Assembly (NCBI RefSeq): GCF_000472525.1 | Contig: NZ_AWZT01000054.1 | Location: 1-44,478, forward strand | Length of the DNA: 44,478 bases | Direction: 5' to 3' | Origin: Paraburkholderia dilworthii | Lineage (GTDB): Bacteria; Pseudomonadota; Gammaproteobacteria; Burkholderiales; Burkholderiaceae | Shown: positions 1 through 7,921 of the stretch, piece by piece | Numbering within the stretch: position 1 is the first letter of the stretch | How the letters are laid out: each line of letters starts with the position of its first letter | Made by a program: the position numbers and the translations under genes | The notes under the pieces: generated by a model | What the model was told of the DNA's origin: nothing | Seen by the model: only the letters and a program-made list of their open reading frames with translations | Databases searched by the model: none

Positions 1-119
1 AGCCGTCCGAGCTTCTCGGTCCCGCGCAGGCGCGTGGCCACGAAGACCGGCTGCCCGTAGTGTTGCGGCAGCGCGTCACCGGTCACCTCCAGCGCGCGGG
101 TCTGCGTGTTCCAGGCCAT
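1..119 (-). CDS. vgrG: VgrG (type VI secretion spike), N-terminal fragment
   Basis: Only the first 40 codons lie in the window; the gene runs off the left edge. The visible protein starts MAWNTQTRALEV, continues ALPQHYGQPVFVATRL, and ends at RGTEKLGRL. This matches the opening of VgrG/TssI spike proteins, where a short strand and a GQP...RL.G.E.LG motif precede the gp27-like domain. VgrG trimers cap the Hcp tube of the type VI secretion machine and carry effectors. The start is supported by a strong ribosome site (GGAGGT, 5 bases before the ATG). It begins 13 bases after the tssF stop, so the two are probably cotranscribed. TssG, the usual tssF neighbour, starts quite differently (an R-F-FF-A-R-L pattern) and is not what is seen. 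The rest of the protein cannot be judged, so an extended effector domain is possible. Confidence 0.72.
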   Translation of the reverse strand, partial: MAWNTQTRALEVTGDALPQHYGQPVFVATRLRGTEKLGR

Positions 120-132
120 CAGTGAACCTCCA

Positions 133-2037
133 TCAGAAAATGCCACGCGTGCCATCGCGTGTGGGAAAGGTGAACACGGAGCCGCGCTGCTTCGTACACA
201 GCACGGTCTGCGTAAAGGAATATGTAGACACGTGGCGCGTCACATAGCGCTCGAGCGCCAGCGCGAACGTGAATGGCGACATGCCGTCAAGGCCGCCCTC
301 GTCGAAGGTCAACGTGATCTTCATGCCGCGGGCAAGCTGCAGTTCGCCCGCCTGGCAGTGCATGGCATACACCGGCTCCGCGGTGGCACCGATGAGGCTG
401 TCGAGCTGGTGTGCGAGAGCCGTGTCGCCCGCGCCGAGGTACGGCTGCAGCATCATGCGCAGCCCTTCGCCAGGACGCCTTTCGTCGAAGTTGCTATCAA
501 AGACATCCAGTTCCAGATGCAACTGGCGCACCAGTTCCCACGCAGTGTCGCCGCTCGCAAGCGGTGGCTTGGGAGGCGTGGGGGCACGCACGAATCCGGC
601 ACTCGCCACGCCCTTCGCGCCTCTCACCACCAGATCATCGACGCCGTTGCACGGCGCAAGGCAAGGCAGGTCCGCATTGGTGAGCCAGGCATCGAGCGTC
701 AGGTGGCGGATGCCGGTCTGATCCGGCCCGTGGTCATGGTCCAGCAGCGACAGCAACACGTGGGTGCGGACGAAGCGCTGGCGCGTGCCGTAACGACGCG
801 CACGGCCGGGCGGTTCATCCAGTTCGCGGCGCAGCGCGAAGTAACGCTCATCTCCGCGCTCATCATCGGATATCGCCACATCGAGCGGCTGGAAAGCGAT
901 CTCCTCCGACTCTTCGTTCACCTGTCCCTTCGCGAGATCAAGCGAATGAACCTCATGGTCGTCAGGCGCCGTCACATAGGGCACGAGCCGGTGCTCGCGC
1001 GCGTCAGCGTCGAGATGGAGCCTTCCGGTCCTGACCGGATACAGGTTAGCGATAGGCGTACAGAAAAGTGCCAGTTGCGATGCATCGACCTGCTGGTCGA
1101 GCGAGGCGACCTCACGCGTGAGCAGCAGCACGATCTCGACCTCCGGACCGGGGATTCTCTCAAGTCCCGCCGCCAGCCCCGTGAGGGTGGAAAACCAGAA
1201 CCGCTGAGGCAGGGCGAAGTATTCGTGCACGAGCGCGTGCCCATGCAGTGCCGGCGACGCCGGTCGCAACAGGCTCTGTTCCGGCTCAAGCCCCTCGTAG
1301 TCCACGCCGATCGGCTGCCTGCCCGCGAGCTTCACGCCATGCAGCTTTTCTTCTGTATCGAATCCCCCAGGCGCACCCATCACCATCCCCACGACGCAAG
1401 TGTGGATCAGTTCAAACAGGTGCGAAGCCATGCGTTGCTCACCGCACAGGTGGATGGGCAGACGGTCCAGCCCTTGCAGACTCCCGATGCTCGTGCCGTT
1501 GATCGTGCGAAGCCGCAGGCGCAGTGCGCCACGTACCTGCCGGGGATCGTCCACGTAGCGGTGCAGCGAGTAAAGGTCAGGAGGAATGCCCGTCCAGCGT
1601 GCCTGTGTGAGCGCAAGCGGCCAGATCGTGACGGGCTGACTGGAGCGAAACTCGCACACGGTGTGGCCTTCGACGGCCTCGCGGGACATGATGCGCGTGC
1701 CGCGCGGCAATGTCTGGCCCTGCGGATTGAGCGTGGCTTCGGGGTCGGGAAAGAATCGTGCAACACCCAACGAGGGCAGCAGCGTCACATAGTTGGGATT
1801 CACGCATTCGAGCAGGCGCTGCGTGAACGCCCCGGTCATGCGGTCGATGCGCATCTGCGAAGGTGCAGCCGTCCACGCAAAGGTCTGAAGCAGACGTTCG
1901 ACGTATGCATCACCCACCTCGCCCGCCTGCGCGCCGAGCCGGCGCGCGATTTTTGGATGCTTGCGGGCAAATTCCTGAAACAGCGCGCTGATGTAATGCA
2001 GTTCGCGCTGGTAATAACCGGATAATTCAGGATGCAT
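133..2037 (-). CDS. tssF: TssF, type VI secretion baseplate subunit (VasA/ImpG family)
   Basis: A baseplate wedge component of the type VI secretion system that works with TssE, TssG and TssK at the inner membrane to start tail-tube assembly. The N terminus MHPELSGYYQREL followed by FARKHPKIARRLG and DAYVERLLQTFAW is the TssF hallmark. The C terminus SFTQTVL...RG and a final FPTRDGTRGIF also fit. From this ATG the protein is 634 residues, close to the usual 590-630. An upstream in-frame ATG at 2130 has a better ribosome site (GGAAGGGGG) and would add 31 residues without family resemblance, so the start is uncertain. It appears to be the first gene of its operon: upstream lies a broken small gene and rdgC, with no TssE or TssG. 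The vgrG start follows 13 bases after the stop. Confidence 0.88.
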   Translation of the reverse strand: MHPELSGYYQRELHYISALFQEFARKHPKIARRLGAQAGEVGDAYVERLLQTFAWTAAPSQMRIDRMTGAFTQRLLECVNPNYVTLLPSLGVARFFPDPEATLNPQGQTLPRGTRIMSREAVEGHTVCEFRSSQPVTIWPLALTQARWTGIPPDLYSLHRYVDDPRQVRGALRLRLRTINGTSIGSLQGLDRLPIHLCGEQRMASHLFELIHTCVVGMVMGAPGGFDTEEKLHGVKLAGRQPIGVDYEGLEPEQSLLRPASPALHGHALVHEYFALPQRFWFSTLTGLAAGLERIPGPEVEIVLLLTREVASLDQQVDASQLALFCTPIANLYPVRTGRLHLDADAREHRLVPYVTAPDDHEVHSLDLAKGQVNEESEEIAFQPLDVAISDDERGDERYFALRRELDEPPGRARRYGTRQRFVRTHVLLSLLDHDHGPDQTGIRHLTLDAWLTNADLPCLAPCNGVDDLVVRGAKGVASAGFVRAPTPPKPPLASGDTAWELVRQLHLELDVFDSNFDERRPGEGLRMMLQPYLGAGDTALAHQLDSLIGATAEPVYAMHCQAGELQLARGMKITLTFDEGGLDGMSPFTFALALERYVTRHVSTYSFTQTVLCTKQRGSVFTFPTRDGTRGIF

Positions 2038-2420
2038 GTTTGCGAAAGCTCTCAGTTCCCAGGTCGGGCCGCCCATAGACATCCGAGCACCGCCGGGTGA
2101 AAGCGTGCGAGCCTGCACTGACTCGTACATGCCCCCTTCCGATGTAGTCGAACTGAATGGCCATCGCGATAATGACCCGACAGCACGCAGTTACCGGCCA
2201 GGAAGATTCGCAAAACGGAAAGGGAAAAGGAAGATTGCGGCCGATACTGATGCGAACTGGGTATCAAGGGCAGCGGCGCCGGCCCTTTCGTCAAGTGACT
2301 TGCAGTTCCGCCAATGATCCGCGCACAGCGCGGCATCAGAATAATCATCAGGGCAACTGAGCGGACGTACCGTTGCGATGATTAAGCGTCGTTCGGCCAA
2401 GTCACCAAACCGCGGACAAC
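2038..2420. other. Region upstream of tssF, no supported gene
   Basis: About 380 bases between tssF and the broken gene at 2421-2779. Both strands hold open frames of under 100 codons, none with a recognisable protein or good start context. The minus strand has a purine-rich GGAAGGGGG just before the alternative tssF start at 2130. A promoter for the tssF operon is expected here, but I could not identify a convincing -35/-10 pair. Confidence 0.4.
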
Positions 2421-2779
2421 TTACTCTTCCGACGATCTATCGAACGAATCCCGCCCAACGCTCATGTGTTGCTTGATGCCTGGTTGACCGCGCGCAATCG
2501 TGTTTAGCAACCCAACTCCAAGCTGCCGCGCGAATTCATCGTCAAGCTTGAAATCGTGCCCATCGGCCATCACGACACCCATTCCCCCCAGCGACGAGCG
2601 GAGCGAGGTCGTCCAGGCCGACGGTGTACACGATCAGTTGCTGTAGATCTTCGTCGTAGGTCAACACCAGGGAATACGGCGGATGTTTAGCCATCAGTAG
2701 CCCCTGCAAGCCTGATATCTTGCGGACGCTTTTCCATGCGCAGAGCGACCAAAACCGGCGACCCTGCGACGTCCGTCAC
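2421..2779 (-). pseudogene. Small frameshifted gene directly after rdgC
   Basis: Three successive reading frames together look like one small protein of about 118 residues. Segment one starts with GTG at 2779, one base after the rdgC stop, and reads VTDVAGSPVLVALRMEKR up to a TAA at 2687. Segment two starts at ATG 2694 after an AGGGG ribosome site, reads SLVLTYDEDLQQLIVYTVGL, and stops at 2542. Segment three carries on in the third frame with GGMGVVMADGHDFKLDDEF and RQLGVGLLNTIARGQPG, ending at TAA 2421. Each junction behaves like one extra base. All three pieces have protein-like composition, which argues for a decayed gene or sequencing errors rather than chance. I do not recognise the family. 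The GTG placement suggests it was translationally coupled to rdgC. Confidence 0.45.
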
Positions 2780-2780
2780 C

Positions 2781-3704
2781 TCAAGCCGCCGCGACCTCCA
2801 GCATCGCGTTGCCCTGCTCTCCACCTAACGTATCAAGCAAGTCGCTCAGCATACGATCGAGCTCCGCCGTCATCAGCGTGAAATCGGAGTCGAAGCGTTC
2901 GTCGTCGTTCTGCGCGGTCGGGTCGCTCGCTTCCTTGAGCACGTCGAGCGGCGTAATGCGCTTGATCGTCAGCGAAGGCGTCAGCACGAACGACACACGA
3001 TCGTTCCATGTCATCGCGAGCCGCATGCATTGCTTACCGGCTTCGATATGACGGCGCATATCTTCGGCGTCCAAAGTATGTCCGACGTAACGCACGGTCG
3101 CGTTGCCTTCCGCGGGCGAACGCAACTCGGTATCCTGATCGAGCGAGAAACCGGCGGGGCCTTCGCCCGATAGCAGCCAATCAGTCATGGCCGACACCGG
3201 CGATTGCGTGACGCGCACGGTCCCAAGCGGCAACTGATCGATCGATTTCACCAGCAGCCCGCGCACTTCGTCGGCAACCGCTTGCGATGCCGCGTCGATG
3301 ACAAGCCAGCCATTGCGGCAATCGATCCACACGCGCGTATCGCGGCGGATGCTGAATGCGCGCGGCAACAGTTCGTCGGTGACCTGCTCCTTGAGTTCGC
3401 GCATCTGTTTGCGGCCGGGTTTGAAACCCTGCTGCTCTTCGAGTTCGGCAGCGCGGGCCTTGGTTACTTGCGTGACCACCGAGGCGGGCAGCAGCTTCTT
3501 TTCCGCGCGAAACGTAAGCAGCAGCTGCCGGTTGAGCGCGTAGACGAGCGAATCGTTGTCGCGAGGAGACGCCCACCCGTGGCTTTGCATTTCGACACTA
3601 TTGCCGGGCGCAAACGCATGTGGCGCAAGCCACTTTTCGATTTGTTCCGGCGTGACGGGCCACGGAGCGGGAAGACGGTGAAGCTGCAGGTTTTTGAACC
3701 ACAT
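2781..3704 (-). CDS. rdgC: Recombination-associated protein RdgC
   Basis: RdgC forms a ring-shaped dimer that binds double-stranded DNA without sequence specificity and restrains RecA filament formation; it is nucleoid-associated. The 307-residue protein opens MWFKNLQLHRLPAPW, the diagnostic RdgC start, and has the expected GFKPGRKQMRELKEQV segment near residue 95 and VWIDCRNGWLVIDAAS near 125. Its length is normal for the family (about 300). No clear ribosome site precedes the ATG, but the family start is unambiguous. It is monocistronic or leads into the broken small gene that starts immediately after its stop. A candidate -10 (TAGAAT) lies 31 bases upstream. Confidence 0.95.
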   Translation of the reverse strand: MWFKNLQLHRLPAPWPVTPEQIEKWLAPHAFAPGNSVEMQSHGWASPRDNDSLVYALNRQLLLTFRAEKKLLPASVVTQVTKARAAELEEQQGFKPGRKQMRELKEQVTDELLPRAFSIRRDTRVWIDCRNGWLVIDAASQAVADEVRGLLVKSIDQLPLGTVRVTQSPVSAMTDWLLSGEGPAGFSLDQDTELRSPAEGNATVRYVGHTLDAEDMRRHIEAGKQCMRLAMTWNDRVSFVLTPSLTIKRITPLDVLKEASDPTAQNDDERFDSDFTLMTAELDRMLSDLLDTLGGEQGNAMLEVAAA

Positions 3705-3734
3705 AGGCAGAATCGAGTACGGGCAAAGCGCACC

Positions 3735-3740
3735 ATTCTA
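3735..3740 (-). promoter_or_regulatory. Candidate -10 element for rdgC
   Basis: The minus strand reads TAGAAT here, which would place the transcript start about 25 bases before the rdgC ATG. No good -35 hexamer is seen at 16-18 bases, so support is weak. Confidence 0.25.
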
Positions 3741-3844
3741 TCTCTATCTGGCAGCTCGCCCGACATGCTGGTGATCTCGGCGAGCGGCGCCGGAGGACCA
3801 GAGTTGAGAGATTAACGCAACTGCCACGCAACCGAAGGCCCGGC

Positions 3845-5080
3845 TCACCGAGACGTCACCGCCTTCTCCTTCAATAGCCTCGAGGCCAGTGCGAGCATCC
3901 GCTGGTTCGCACTTGCGGGCGCAAAACTGGCGACTTTTTGTGAAGCTGCCTGCACGAGGCTACGGCGCAGTTCGGTCTCGGTGAGAATACGTTCGATAGC
4001 CAGCGCCATCGCGTCGACATCGCCCGGCGGTACTAGCAGGCCGGCTTTGCCGCCCTCCAGCAAATCGCGCGGGCCGGTCGGGCAATCCGTCGATAGAACA
4101 GGCGTGCGGAGCGCCATGGCCTCGCCGAGAACCATGCCGAACCCTTCATAGCGGCTGCTCAGCACTAGCAGTTCCGCTTGCCTGATATAGGGCGATGGGT
4201 TCGCGCAAAAGCCCAGGAAATGCACGGACGGGGCGATCCCCAGTTCGTGCGCGAGTTGCTCCAGCTCGCCTCGGTCCCGGCCCTCGCCGATCAGCACCAG
4301 CGCCGCGTTGCAGCGGCCACGCTCGCATAACTGAGCGTAGGCTCGTAGCAGCGTCTTGTGGTCCTTCTGACCTTCGTCCAGACGCGCCACCGATACAATG
4401 AATGAGTCCGCCGGACGTTCGATCTGCCCGGACGCCGCGCGCCGCAACGCCTCGATGTCGATCACGTTCGGCAATTCGGTAACGTCCACATGACTTGTCG
4501 CGAAAAGCTCGCGCGCTTCGCGCAGCATGGCTGGCGTCAGCACGGCTACCGCGGAGTAACGTGAGAAATGGCGGACGCGGCGGGCAACGTAACGCTCGCT
4601 CTTTTTGCCAAGCCGCGCGGCGAGGCTGAAGTGACTGACGCCAATCCACGGCACGCCGCAACTGCCTGCCAGATGACGCAGCGAAAAATCGAAGTCGCAA
4701 ACCAGGTCATGCTGGCTCGCGAGGCGTCTCATCCGCCGCGCCGCCAGCGGCCGGATCGCGCCGTAGGTCAGCGCCTTGTGCAGCAGCTTCGTGCCGACGC
4801 CGAGTTTGCGCTGGCGCGCTTTCTGGTGCAGAGCGACCATCCATTCCGATGAAGCGAGCACATGGATATCGACATCGTCGGGAATAGAATGCGCGCGCCA
4901 GAACGCTAGGTCGTCGGTCGGATAAGCCACCGAGAGGCTCGGCGCGAACAGCCGGCGGTCCAGTGTCTTGAGCCATGACAGCAGCGCCGTCTCCGTGCCG
5001 CCCTTACCGAAGTCGTTGATGTGGAACAGAATGCGCAGCGGGGCGCGGTCGGTGTCTGCGGCCTTCAATGTCTCGCTCAT
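3845..5080 (-). CDS. GT4-family glycosyltransferase, LPS core locus
   Basis: A predicted retaining, GT-B fold sugar transferase, probably adding a core or O-chain sugar to lipopolysaccharide at the cytoplasmic face. The N terminus LRILFHINDFGKGGTETALL is the glycine-rich acceptor-side loop typical of GT4 enzymes. The C-terminal half has SRYEGFGMVLGEAMA near residue 320, the E-x7-E motif that contacts the nucleotide sugar, followed by PVLSTDCPTGPRDLL. The protein is 411 residues with no membrane segments. Its ATG overlaps the stop of the ligase-like gene (ATGA), so it is the last gene of a coupled operon of GT9, ligase and GT4. The exact donor and acceptor cannot be read from sequence. Confidence 0.87.
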   Translation of the reverse strand: MSETLKAADTDRAPLRILFHINDFGKGGTETALLSWLKTLDRRLFAPSLSVAYPTDDLAFWRAHSIPDDVDIHVLASSEWMVALHQKARQRKLGVGTKLLHKALTYGAIRPLAARRMRRLASQHDLVCDFDFSLRHLAGSCGVPWIGVSHFSLAARLGKKSERYVARRVRHFSRYSAVAVLTPAMLREARELFATSHVDVTELPNVIDIEALRRAASGQIERPADSFIVSVARLDEGQKDHKTLLRAYAQLCERGRCNAALVLIGEGRDRGELEQLAHELGIAPSVHFLGFCANPSPYIRQAELLVLSSRYEGFGMVLGEAMALRTPVLSTDCPTGPRDLLEGGKAGLLVPPGDVDAMALAIERILTETELRRSLVQAASQKVASFAPASANQRMLALASRLLKEKAVTSR

Positions 5081-6435
5081 GACCGCCTTTTTTTATCCAG
5101 TTTGACGGTCTGCGATTCGCGTAGCGGCTCCGCGCGTCCGGCCGTGGACATGGTGCGCTCGGCGCTTTGCGACGATCCAGCCGAAGCTCTGCCATGCTCC
5201 GCGTATCCCAGCAACAGACCCGCGAACGACCAGAACGCCAGCATGGTCGTCTGCCACATAAAATCATCGGTCATGTTTTTCGCGATCATGCCGGCCACCA
5301 GCGCGACGCCTGCGGCGCATAACCACGGTTCCACCCGCTGATACCGCCAGAATCGTGCAACCAGGCTCAGCAACAGCCCCGTCTGCAGCACGACGCCAAT
5401 GAATCCGGTCTGCAGCCACGTGTTGATGAACAGGTTGTGCGCATGCGTCAGCGCTTGTGGTTCGGCGGCCAGCAAAGCGGGCGGCATTGCATTGCGATAG
5501 ACGATGCCCGGCAATGGCTTGCCGAAACCTATGCCGGCCCAGGCGTGATGCTCGGCCTGGCCGACATAGAACGCCCACAACTTCGGGCGCGTATCGGCCG
5601 ATACCGTATCGCCGATGGCCGACAGTGAGCCCGGCACGTAGACCTGATGACCGTCGATCACGACGTCGCGCGCCTGTGTGACCTCGGGCGCCGCACCGCT
5701 CGTGCGCAAACGGGAACTAAGCCCGAGGGTGCCGACGCCGGCTGCACCCACCACGGCAATGGCCAGCACCGCGAGCATGAAGCGGCGCCGATACAGCGGA
5801 TATAGCGCGACGAGAAGCGTTACGGCGGCGGCCGGCCAGAAGAACCGGTTCAGCGTCGCGAGCCCAATAAAGAGGCACAGCACAATGCCGCTCGCGCCGA
5901 CCAGGCGCCAGCGCGGACGCAACAGGAAGCCGGTGAAGAGCGCCATCGAGAACACCGCAAGCGTGCTGGTATGACCGACGCGATTATAAAAATGCAACGG
6001 GAAGGTATTGGCCGTAGGCGGTTGCAGATGCCCCCAGTTGAACGCGCTGATCGTGGCGAGCGCAACGCACGCAAGCCAGTTGACGGCAACCACTGGCTCG
6101 GGTCGCCGCAGTTGGCTTCCGAACAGCCAGAAGCCCCAGAACGACACCAGCGGATAGAGCACCTCGTCGCACCACGCGTGCAGGCTGACCATCGGATACG
6201 GCGACCACGCCACCGAAGCAAGCCCCCACCCCGCCCAGGCGGCGACCGGCAGCAGCAGCGGCCAACGCACGAGCGGCGGACGATTCGCCGAAAAGGCAGC
6301 CGCCGCGACGCCAAGCGCCAGCAACGCGAGCGCGTTGAAGACGATCGCCGTCATGTGGCCGAACATCACCACGAACAGCAAAACCGGACAGGCAACCCAG
6401 AACAGGCGCTCCACTCGCGCAGCCGTGTGAGTCAT
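5077..6435 (-). CDS. O-antigen ligase family membrane protein (WaaL-like)
   Basis: A polytopic inner-membrane protein of 452 residues with about ten to twelve hydrophobic segments and a long periplasmic loop after residue 250. The Wzy_C/ligase signature is visible: RPKLWAFY in the loop and LTHAHNLFINTWLQTGFIG near residue 345, including the conserved Arg and His. Such proteins transfer polymerised O-antigen from undecaprenyl diphosphate to the lipid A core in the periplasm, or polymerise O-units. The family alone does not tell WaaL from Wzy; location beside core glycosyltransferases favours WaaL. The start at 6435 is chosen because the ATG shares a base with the upstream GT9 stop (TAATG); an upstream in-frame start at 6501 would lie inside that gene. 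The end overlaps the next gene's ATG. Confidence 0.85.
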   Translation of the reverse strand: MTHTAARVERLFWVACPVLLFVVMFGHMTAIVFNALALLALGVAAAAFSANRPPLVRWPLLLPVAAWAGWGLASVAWSPYPMVSLHAWCDEVLYPLVSFWGFWLFGSQLRRPEPVVAVNWLACVALATISAFNWGHLQPPTANTFPLHFYNRVGHTSTLAVFSMALFTGFLLRPRWRLVGASGIVLCLFIGLATLNRFFWPAAAVTLLVALYPLYRRRFMLAVLAIAVVGAAGVGTLGLSSRLRTSGAAPEVTQARDVVIDGHQVYVPGSLSAIGDTVSADTRPKLWAFYVGQAEHHAWAGIGFGKPLPGIVYRNAMPPALLAAEPQALTHAHNLFINTWLQTGFIGVVLQTGLLLSLVARFWRYQRVEPWLCAAGVALVAGMIAKNMTDDFMWQTTMLAFWSFAGLLLGYAEHGRASAGSSQSAERTMSTAGRAEPLRESQTVKLDKKRRS

Positions 6436-7562
6436 TACGCTTTCACCAAGATATTTTGCAAAACATTGAATACCGACTCGATCGTGAGTTGGCCCATGCA
6501 CTCGGCATGATCACCGCTCCACGCGACGCAGGTCGTCTCGTTGCGATCGCAGCGCCGCACCGATGCTACCTCGCGGCGGAAGATAAAAGGCTGATCGCGG
6601 CACGGCATGTCGGCGATGGTGATCGGCACGAACGGCACCTCGCGCCAGTAGCGTCCCGCGCCGTGAATCTGCGCGTTGCCCGGACCGAAGAGCGCAACTG
6701 TAGGCACCCCGATCAGCCGCCCAAGATGTGCGACGCCGGTATCGGGACAAACCACGGCCTGCGCGCCGGCAAACAGATGCCACAACTCGCCGAGACCGAG
6801 CTGAGCCGCTAGGTTTGGATGACGCGCTTGCGGGTCGATCGCGCGGATCAGATCCGCCTCGCCCGGACCGCCGGTCCACACCGGTAGATAACCGAGTGCT
6901 TCGACTCGCCGCGCCAGCTCAAGCCAGCGTGCATTCGGCCAGCGCTTGACGCTCGCACTCGCGCCCGGATGAAGCACCACATAACGTTTTGTGAACTGCG
7001 CCGGCTCCGGCAACGCGAGATGCGGAGGAGCCGGCCAATCGGCGGGACGGTAAGCACGCGGAGGCGGCCCTTCTATCAATTGCGCGGCGAGGTCGGCCCA
7101 CGCCTCGGGCGTATTGGGATATGGCACGCTCCGGTCGAGCGGCCAGTTCTTCCACGCGGGCTTGTCGCCGGAGTGTCCGACGATCCACCGGCAGCCGGCC
7201 GCGAGCGCGAGCCAGCTATAGCGGTTATCGCCGAGCACGAGGCCAAGGTCGTAAGGTCCGGAAAGCAAAATGTTTCGCACGGACGCTGGATCGCGCGGAT
7301 CGAACGGCAACGCATTCACGCCGAAAGGCCGCCCCGCATATAGCGGCACTATGGCTTTCGGGCAGGCCAGAAGAATGTCCGCTTGCGGATATTGCGCACG
7401 CAACTTGGCGAGCAGCGGCGTGAGCAGCAACGTATCGCCAAGCAAAAGATGATGCGCGATCAGGATACGGCGCGTGCTCTGCGGCTCGCGGCGCAAAGGC
7501 TTGACGAGCAGTCGCGGAATAGCCGACCTGAAGGTAAGGAGACGCCCGACAAGTCGACTCAT
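6435..7562 (-). CDS. Glycosyltransferase family 9 (ADP-heptose:LPS heptosyltransferase-like)
   Basis: A predicted heptosyltransferase of the WaaC/WaaF/WaaQ type, acting on the LPS inner core in the cytoplasm. Features from this ATG: ILIAHHLLLGDTLLLTPLL near residue 30 (acceptor-side glycine/aspartate loop), VVLHPGASASVKRWP near 195, and CPDTGVAHLGRLIGVPTVAL near 275, the ADP-heptose binding D-T-x-x-x-H motif. The Cys-rich C-terminal tail is less typical. The frame stays open to 7754, and a start at 7652 preceded by GAAAAGA is possible, but the added residues do not resemble the family. The protein is 375 residues from 7562. It is first in the operon with the ligase and GT4, and a TATAAT lies about 280 bases upstream. 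Confidence 0.85.
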   Translation of the reverse strand: MSRLVGRLLTFRSAIPRLLVKPLRREPQSTRRILIAHHLLLGDTLLLTPLLAKLRAQYPQADILLACPKAIVPLYAGRPFGVNALPFDPRDPASVRNILLSGPYDLGLVLGDNRYSWLALAAGCRWIVGHSGDKPAWKNWPLDRSVPYPNTPEAWADLAAQLIEGPPPRAYRPADWPAPPHLALPEPAQFTKRYVVLHPGASASVKRWPNARWLELARRVEALGYLPVWTGGPGEADLIRAIDPQARHPNLAAQLGLGELWHLFAGAQAVVCPDTGVAHLGRLIGVPTVALFGPGNAQIHGAGRYWREVPFVPITIADMPCRDQPFIFRREVASVRRCDRNETTCVAWSGDHAECMGQLTIESVFNVLQNILVKA

Positions 7563-7839
7563 AGGCTCATCGGCGCGTTTGTTTCCGCCGCGATCTTGCT
7601 GTACGCCGATACCCGGCGCGAGGTCGCGTTCGCCATGCACAATCTCCAGCATATTCTTTTCGACAGATCCAGTGCGGCGGCTGCGGCCCCGTCGTGACGG
7701 GTAAGCGCGCCCCGGCGACGGCGCTGCTGGCCCGCCGCATGTCCTCACGGGCATTCAAGCCCGGTGAAGTAAAGGGGGTGTTCGGCCTGAATGAGGTCAA
7801 GCGAAATTCAAGCGTTAATTTCAAGCGTCGGCATGACAA

Positions 7840-7845
7840 ATTATA
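7840..7845 (-). promoter_or_regulatory. Candidate -10 (TATAAT) for the GT9-ligase-GT4 operon
   Basis: A perfect TATAAT on the minus strand in a 360-base gene-free stretch (7563-7921) that is AT-rich around the motif. Only weak -35 matches (CGTTTT or GTTTTG) sit 16-17 bases before it. It would give a leader of about 270 bases, or about 180 if translation starts at 7652. Confidence 0.4.
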
Positions 7846-7921
7846 ACATGTGCCTCTAGCGCAAAACGGCGCGAGACCGTGCCTGGCGGCCCGCGCACGC
7901 CGTCCCGCAGAGTGGCGAGAC

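Noticed and set aside
106..2025. 639-codon open frame on the plus strand
   Set aside because: Antisense shadow of tssF; composition is unlike a protein and tssF motifs are clear on the other strand.
2191..2400. 69-codon minus-strand frame upstream of tssF
   Set aside because: TTG start, no ribosome site, no recognisable sequence.
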